NCBI GenBank assembly: GCA_021234155.1
Contig: JAJEKV010000126.1
Coordinates: 1,977,771-2,041,770, forward strand
Direction of reading: 5' to 3'
Source: Isoetes taiwanensis
Lineage: Eukaryota > Streptophyta > Lycopodiopsida > Isoetales > Isoetaceae
Length of the DNA: 64,000 nt
The notes below the pieces were generated by a model. The model did not search any database and was not told where the DNA came from. It saw nothing but the letters and a program-made list of their open reading frames with translations. This document shows positions 57,851-64,000 of this stretch, piece after piece (position 1 is the first letter of the stretch; the number at the start of each line of letters is the position of its first letter). The position numbers and the translations under genes are program-made.

Positions 57851-58939
57851 GAGCCTAGGGAAGTATGATGCTATTCTAAGTATGTCTTTGGAAGGATTGC
57901 CTTCATCATTAGTGGTTACACCTTTGTCCCGAAAAAGTTTTAAGAAACAGATTAAGAACGGTTGCATAAGAATGGGATGTGCATTTTTGGGTACCGCAGA
58001 GTTACAGGAACAACCTATTGCTCCTGAGATCCAGAAAGTGTTGGATGACTTCTCTGATGTGTTTCCTAAAGAATTAACAGAATTGCCTCCACATAGAATG
58101 GTAGATCATGAGATAGAACTTGTTCCTCGGGCTGAACCTACATCAAGGCCACCATATAGATTTCATGCATTAGAGATGGCCAAATTGAACAAACAGTTAG
58201 CGGAATTATTGGAACAAGGGTTTATACTACCGAAAGTGTTTCTCCATTTGGTGCGCCAGTTTTGTTTGTAAAAAAGAAAGATGGGACATTAAGGTTATGT
58301 ATTCATTACCGCATGCTTAACCAGATTACAATGAAGAATAAATATGCATTGCCTAGGGTTGATGAGTTATTTGATCAGTTGGGACAAGCTAAGTATTTCA
58401 CAAAAATTGATCTACGATCTAGTTATCATCAGATCCGGATCATGGATGCAGATATTTATAAGACTGCCTTTAGGACACGCTACATACATTACGAGTTTGT
58501 TGTAATGCCGTTTGGGTTGACAAATGCTCTCGCCACTTTTATGCGCCTAATGAATGAGATATTCCGATCTTTCCTGGATAAATTTATATTGGTTTTCTTT
58601 GATGATATTTTGTTATATTCCAGGACATTAGAGGAGCATGTGGAACATGTAAAACAGACATTAGCTATTTTGCGACAAGAGAAGTTGTATGGTAAGTTAT
58701 CTAAGTGTTCTTTTGCACAAACTAGATTGGTATATCTTGGGCATGTTATTTCAGAAAAGGGATTAGAGCCAGATCCTTCTAAGATTGAGGCAGTTAGAGA
58801 TTGGCCCACACCAAAGACGGTGAAAGAGGTAAGATTATTCTTGGGGTTAGCGGGGTATTACCGCAAATTTGTTCCTAAATTTGCAAAAATTGCTGCTCCT
58901 TTGACTTCTTTGTTGGGTAAGAAGAATGATTTGCATTGA
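57849..58939 (+). pseudogene. Reverse transcriptase, one frameshift
   Basis: Frame 1 (57849-58271) has FPKELTELPPHRMVDHEIEL and [20 protein letters not shown]. Frame 2 (58262-58939) has [52 protein letters not shown] and [19 protein letters not shown], so the FxDD catalytic pair is intact. A single extra base near 58235 joins the two frames out of phase. Substitutions ([17 protein letters not shown]) depart from the family consensus. Confidence 0.92.
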
Positions 58940-59390
58940 CCGATAGTTGTCAGGAAAGTTTCCAAAAGCTAAAGGATGTTTTGATTAGTGCACCAATTTT
59001 AAGGATTACAGACATGAATATACCCTTCCACGTAGTCACTGATGCTTCTGGGAAAGCTATAGGAGGAGTCTTGCTGCAGGATGGCCGAGTTGGTGCTATT
59101 ATCTCCTGCTCAACAAAATTACCCAGTGCATGATCTGGCAATGTTGGCTATTATCCATGCCTTAAGGGTATGGAGACATTATTTATTGGGTCGTCGTTTC
59201 TTTTTGAAGACTAACCACCAAAATCTGAAGTATTTTGCAAAACAGCCATATTTGAATAATAGGCAAAGGAGGTGGATGCAATTAAGAGAAGAGTATGATT
59301 TTGAAATTGAATATCAACCTGGCAAAGAAAATGTGATTGCTGATGCTTTGTCTCGAAGGTCATTTCTAACCTCTATTAGTGTGTTACAAG
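58936..59390 (+). pseudogene. RNase H domain
   Basis: ILRITDMNIPFHVVTDASGK has the first catalytic Asp (TDAS). After a shift at about 59090, YPVHDLAMLAIIHALRVWRH, FFLKTNHQNLKYFAKQP and EYQPGKENVIADALSRRSF complete the domain (ADALSRR is the end marker). It degrades the RNA strand during reverse transcription. Confidence 0.88.
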
Positions 59391-60196
59391 GGCAATGGGA
59401 TGCAGATATTCTTAGCAAATTGAGGAATGATCCATATTTTGCACCTGTGTTGGAGAACCCTCAAGATTTTCCGAGGTATGCATTGTCCAAAGGGGTTTTA
59501 TATTATAATGGCCGTATGTGTATTCCTAATGATCATGAGTTGAGATTGAGGTTGCTATATGAAGCACATGATAGTCCGTTGGCGGGCCACCCAGGGGTAC
59601 ACAAAACTTTGAGAAAAATGCGCCAGAATTTCTTTTGGCCAGGGCAGAAGAAGATAGTTAAGGAGTACGTGGCTAGGTCTTTATCTTGTCAGAAGGTAAA
59701 AGCATCAAGGTTTAGGGAGCTTGGAGAATTACAACCTTTAGTAATTCCATCTTCTAAGTGGGAGAGTATTTCCATGGACTTCATTGTTGAACTTCCCCGG
59801 ACATGTTCAGGTTATGATGCAATTTATGTTGTGGTTGATTGATTAACTAAGCATGCCCATTTTATGCCTACGAAGACTCATCAAGCTACGGCAATGGATA
59901 TTGCTAAGTTATTTGTTAAGGAGATTTTTAGGTTGCATGGGATGACGACCACTATTTCATCAGATCAAGATACAAAGTTTATGAGCCAATTTTGGCAAGG
60001 GTTATTTCAAAATATTGGGACTAAGTTATATGTCAGGACATCTTATCGCCCTCAAGCAGGATGGCCAAGTGGGCGAGTTAATCAAATCTTGGAGGATATG
60101 CTCGGAATGTATGTGCATAGTCAACCAAAGGTATGGGATTCCTATTTGTATTTGAGTTTGCATACAATAACACTTATCAAGATTCCATTAAAATGA
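59390..60196 (+). pseudogene. Integrase, stop codon and altered catalytic site
   Basis: The zinc-binding region (SPLAGHPGVHKTL to SLSCQKVK) has lost the first Cys of the CxxC pair. The core has SISMDFIVELPRTCSGYDAI (first Asp), then an in-frame TGA at 59840 in place of an Arg codon. HGMTTTISSDQDTKFMSQFW follows (second Asp). RPQAGWPSGRVNQILEDM stands where the family has the catalytic Glu; the codon reads Gly. A two-indel compensation may explain the local change (see findings). Confidence 0.88.
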
Positions 60197-60838
60197 GTCC
60201 TTTTGAGGCAATGTATGGTAAGGAGTGTCGTTGTCCTCCTAACCGGAGAGATCCCCAATGCAATGTTGAAGCAAAATAATGAAGTAGCGGAGGACATGGA
60301 AGCTTCAGCTAAGGAGACTTCGACAGAATTTGGGCGTGGGCACAAAATAGACGTAAGCAAAAGATGCAAATGAGAGACGAGACCACTTGAATTTCAAAAA
60401 GGGGATTATGTGTTCTTGAGGATTAATCCCAAGCGAGTTCACCGGCATTTAAAAGTGCAGTAAATGGGCCCCTAGCTATGGGGTCCGTATGAAATTTTGG
60501 AACATATTGGCAAGGTGGCTTATAGATTGAGTTGCCCCTCGCACTTGAAAGTACATAATGTCTTTCACATGAGTAACTTAAGGAAGTATGTGTTTGATCC
60601 TTCCCATATGTCGGGGGACGATGATTTGGTAAGCAGAGAGAACTTCCCCGTACCCCACTGAACGTGATTCTCGCGAGAGGAAACCCGTCGCTTAAGGAGG
60701 CGAACAATACGTAGATTTTTGGTTCAATGGGCGGGTTGTCCTGAGGAAGATGCCACATGGGAAGATGCCAATTGGATTCTTCGTGAGTTTCCGGAGATGC
60801 ACCCATGAGGACATGGGTTGAATTTTTGGAGGAGAGAC
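60197..60838 (+). pseudogene. Integrase end and chromodomain-like tail
   Basis: Frames broken by stops carry SPFEAMYGKECRCPP, the GPYEILEHIGKVAYRL block, HLKVHNVFHMSNLRKYVFDP, and FLVQWAGCPEEDATWEDANW at about 60715-60775. The last block is a chromodomain-like fold that directs chromovirus integration. The frame ends near CATGAGGACATGGGTT, followed by the purine tract. Confidence 0.8.
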
Positions 60839-63172
60839 TGTAACGGACCTAGGATTTTGAGGTATATTGTGGAATTATTTTATTAAAGGATGCAAAGGAA
60901 TATTAATCAAAATATCACGCATGCAGAGTAATACGTCGTATATGTAGAGATTATACGGACAGAATACTGGTGTCTAAAAATAAGAATAAGCATAGTGGAA
61001 AAGCATTTGGAAGGAGATACATTGCAGAGGGATTGCTGAAGGAGCGAATTGCGTGCAGAGCTCTGGGAGCGTGTTGGAGTGCAGAAGAATCAAGCGGGAT
61101 TCCAGATGGGGATCAAGTCTTACATCTGGGGTTTTTCTAGCGTTAGTATTATTAATGATTGTCTCTGGAACATAGCATAGATCTGGAATTGAATGATATT
61201 GGCGTGGTTATAAACAAGCATGCATGGTTTGTAGATAGAGATTTTGAATACTTAGAAAATCATCTAGTTTAATAAGATCCAATAATCTTCATCATGTAAA
61301 TCTTCCAATCCATTACACCATTACTGTAAGAAGTTGGGAAAGCTTAGAATGACCAAAATCCTTGAAGGATGAATCCAAAATAATGCAGAGGCGAGAACTG
61401 GCAAAGACGGCGGGGTTTTATTTGCATGCCGCTAACAGAATCGGCGGTATAATCCGTTGATCCCGAAGTGTTTAAAAAGCATGGAACAGCCCTGGAATGG
61501 GCCGATTTGGGCCTTAGAGAGGTCGATTTGGCATCATAAGGAAGAATCAAGGAGTTTTCATCAAGATTTGGCAGCCATAAATCTGATTTTGGGAGCCAAG
61601 AACTGCTTGGAAATTGCCCGATTTGGGCCATAAACAGATCAGAATGATCTGGAAACTCCTTGGCAAGTAAAATCGGCAGGATTCAAGAGGTTTTGGGGCT
61701 GATTCGATGGCCTGGAGGCCGGAATTTGGAGCTGCAGCCGAGTTCGTGCCTCATTAACGTAGTTAGGGTTAGGTGTTAACAATTAATTTTTAGTTAGTAA
61801 GGCAATAGTTAGTAAGGTTAAGAAATTAAAGCTAAGGTTATAAGTTAAATTACAATAGTAAGGGTTAGTTGGAGCAAGGGATAGGTTCGGAATTGATTAA
61901 AGGTGGAGGCCCTTGTTAAGGCGGTTTATGCTAATAGTCATAACTACATGAGCAATCTAGTAAGCTAGCTAGTTATAATTTAAAAAGCCTTTGGAATTAG
62001 TTAAAGTAAGAGAGAAAATAAAAACACAAGACATAAGTGTTCCGTATGGAGGAAGTTTATAACGGAAGCATAATAATAATTGAATGCTATAGTTTAGACA
62101 TCATTTAAGCCTTAAATATGGATATTAACCTTGTTGTTAGTGAATCTTGGGAAGGGGTAGATAATTGTCTTTTATTTGATGGTGATAGTTGCATATTGCA
62201 TTATTGAGGCTATCATAATTATTGAATCGTGGTTGAACTTTTCCGTGTTACATAGAGTGTGTATGGAATTAACTTGATGTAAGCTTGTTAAGGCATGGGT
62301 TATAATGATGGGAATTATGTAATTATCTATGATGTAATTCTTTGATATAGACCTCTGGGGCCGGAGTCTAGGTGCGATGGTCTAGACTCACGGTTTTGCA
62401 CAGTGCTATGCAAATGGTAATATTTGAACATCGGGCGTTGGTACCGTATGGTACAACGTCATGCACAGTAAGTGGTCCTCCAATCTTTGGACGCCTTGGC
62501 GGGATGGGTGTGTACACACGTGGTTACCCCGCCTCTATGTCACTGGCCTGATCAGCCGAGTTGACCTTGCTCAGACCCAGAGGAATATTGGTTGCAATGT
62601 TGATGCTATGGTTGCTTGGTTATTGTGTATGTGGTTTTAATGTTGGAATCAAGTTGCAATGGCTATGCTTGGTATAATTATGCATTGTGGTTATGCTTGT
62701 TGGATTAATTACTTGGGTTGCGGTGGGCTTAGGTTACGGTAAAGGCTACGTTATTGTTCTAAGTTAACGCTTTGTGATTATTAATGCTAGACATGTCCTA
62801 GATTCCCCGATCCCCACTTAGTCCGTGTGACTAACCCCGTGGTTAATGGTGTAGCGTATGCGAGATGCTCCGGAGAGTAGTCAAGCTTCGAAAGGCGAGT
62901 AGAAGAGTGTGGATTGTTATTCAGTAAACTTGACTATTAATACTATTAATATTATATATGGGCTTAAAGCTATAATTATTTTAAAACTTTGGTTGTGGTG
63001 TGGGGTTTTTTCTGAGCAATGGCAAGTATAACTTTTGGGACCTTAGAGCACGTATAAAGATTAAATTCTTTACCTAAGTATGCATGTATTAATTTCTTGA
63101 GTTGCAACGGTTAAATAGATCCAACGGTAGAGATCGATGGGATCTCCAGTTACCGAGAGGTTAACCGTCACA
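60839..63172 (+). repeat. LTR 2, shared by two internal regions
   Basis: It starts TGTAACGGACC after the polypurine tract of internal region 1 and ends ACCGTCACA. An intact primer site (TGGTATCAGAGC, 63175-63186) and a second internal region follow, so it serves as the 3' LTR of one unit and the 5' LTR of the next. Confidence 0.93.
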
Positions 63173-64000
63173 GTTGGTATCAGAGCCAAGTTTCTGGTTA
63201 GTGGATTATGAGATTTTTGATTATTGATGATATTTGCTATGGTTCCAGATTCTTGTAGAGATGAGTTTTCCAGGAGGATCCCCAGAGAGGAGCTGGGCCT
63301 AGTGGAACCTCTGATATAGCCGATATCTTGCAGGCTATCCAGCGAGTGTTGCAGCAGAGTGCATCGCAACAAAAGACAACAGCTGACAAGGCAGTAGAGA
63401 AGGTGTTGAAGGACACTAAGAGGGAAGTATTATTCATGGAGTTCATGTTCTCTTTCTTATTGATTGTGGTAGTACACATTGTTTTATTTCCCCAAGGCTG
63501 GCAAAGAAACTAGATTTGAATATGATTAGTCGGGACCCTAGATATGTGGAGTTGGCTGATGGTAAAATTAAGACTTCTTATGCTAAGGTAGACAATCTTA
63601 AATTCCAAGCAGGAGATCTTGAGTCCCATACTAGTTTTGAAGTATTGAGCCTAGGGAAGTATGATGCTATTCTAAGTATGTGCTGGAAGGATTGCCTTCA
63701 TCATTAGTGGTTACACCTTTGTCCCAAAAAAGTTTTAAGAAATGTATTAAGAACGGTTGCATAAGAATGGGATGTGCATTTTTGGGTACCGCAGAGTTAC
63801 AGGAACAACCTATTGCTCCTGAGATCCAGAAAGTGTTGGATGACTTCTCTGATGTGTTTCCTAAAGAATTAACAGAATTGCCTCCACATAGAATGGTAGA
63901 TCATGAGATAGAACTTGTTCCTCGGGCTGAACCTACATCAAGGCCACCATATAGATTTCATGCATTAGAGATGGCCAAATTGAACAAACAGTTAGCGGAA
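63173..64000 (+). mobile_element. Ty3/gypsy internal region 2, cut by the window edge
   Basis: It repeats 57376-58200 nearly base for base with the same gag deletion: Gag remnant (SDIADILQAIQRVLQQS), protease (DCGSTHCFIS, MISRDPRYVELADGKIKTSY), then the RT N-terminus (FPKELTELPPHRMVDHEIEL) to the end of the window. It has its own lesion after ILSM (about 63680). Confidence 0.92.

Larger units (their letters stand above)
57376..60838 (+). mobile_element. Ty3/gypsy internal region 1, gag-deleted, pol broken
   Basis: The order is primer site (57378-57389, TGGTATCGAGCC, one A short of the canonical form), a short Gag N-terminal remnant, protease, RT, RNase H, integrase, chromodomain-like tail and polypurine tract (about 60826-60838). 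Only about 250 bp separate the primer site from protease, so most of gag is missing. Length is 3.5 kb, against 4.5-6 kb for complete relatives. Confidence 0.93.

Noticed and set aside
1-64000. Search for a CRISPR array, an operon or a bacterial defence system
   Set aside because: All recognisable genes are plant nuclear genes with introns or plant transposons. No bacterial-type operon or regularly spaced repeat-spacer array is present.

Overview
This is nuclear DNA of a land plant. Spliced genes with GT-AG introns sit among PPR gene relics, zf-RVT LINEs, Ty3/gypsy LTR retrotransposons of chromovirus type and a CACTA-like element. The density of nested and decayed transposons suggests a large genome such as a fern, lycophyte or gymnosperm, but the sequence does not fix the lineage. 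I recognise no tRNA gene, rRNA gene, CRISPR array or organelle insert.

Layout. 1-13 kb is mostly non-coding. It holds an unrecognised Cys-rich exon, a fold-back element, two copies of an ACGT-rich module, a broken PPR gene, the 3' end of a frameshifted OGG1 gene, an intact three-exon 40S ribosomal protein S9 gene (10.5-11.4 kb, minus) and a LINE fragment. 13.8-28.8 kb is a nest: an 11.5-kb Ty3/gypsy element on the minus strand (14929-26464, 5-bp target duplication, initiator-Met primer site) sits inside an older LTR, and a second copy of that LTR at 27.4 kb shows the empty site. 28.8-32.0 kb is an inverted block carrying a CACTA-like element with palindromic subterminal repeats and a SINE-like insertion. 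32.0-33.8 kb holds a tandem repeat, a second CACTA-like end and a LINE 3' end.

35.3-41.3 kb is the gene island. It contains an apparently intact four-exon PWWP-domain gene (750 aa, minus), a QWRF-family fragment and one exon of NADH-cytochrome b5 reductase. A decayed P-class PPR gene follows and runs straight into a LINE 3' end. 44.0-48.4 kb holds an array of hairpin repeats and a LINE whose reverse-transcriptase palm segment is present twice. 49.8-53.8 kb is two 3' halves of one Ty3/gypsy family in inverted orientation. 55.1-64.0 kb is an LTR-internal-LTR-internal tandem of another Ty3/gypsy family that lacks most of gag.

Only the RPS9 and PWWP genes look intact and functional. The rest is relic coding sequence or mobile DNA. 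The most useful general observation is that near-identical transposon copies differ mainly at CAG/CTG and CCG/CGG sites, often by small indels, so some apparent frameshifts here may come from base-calling at methylated cytosines rather than from real decay.
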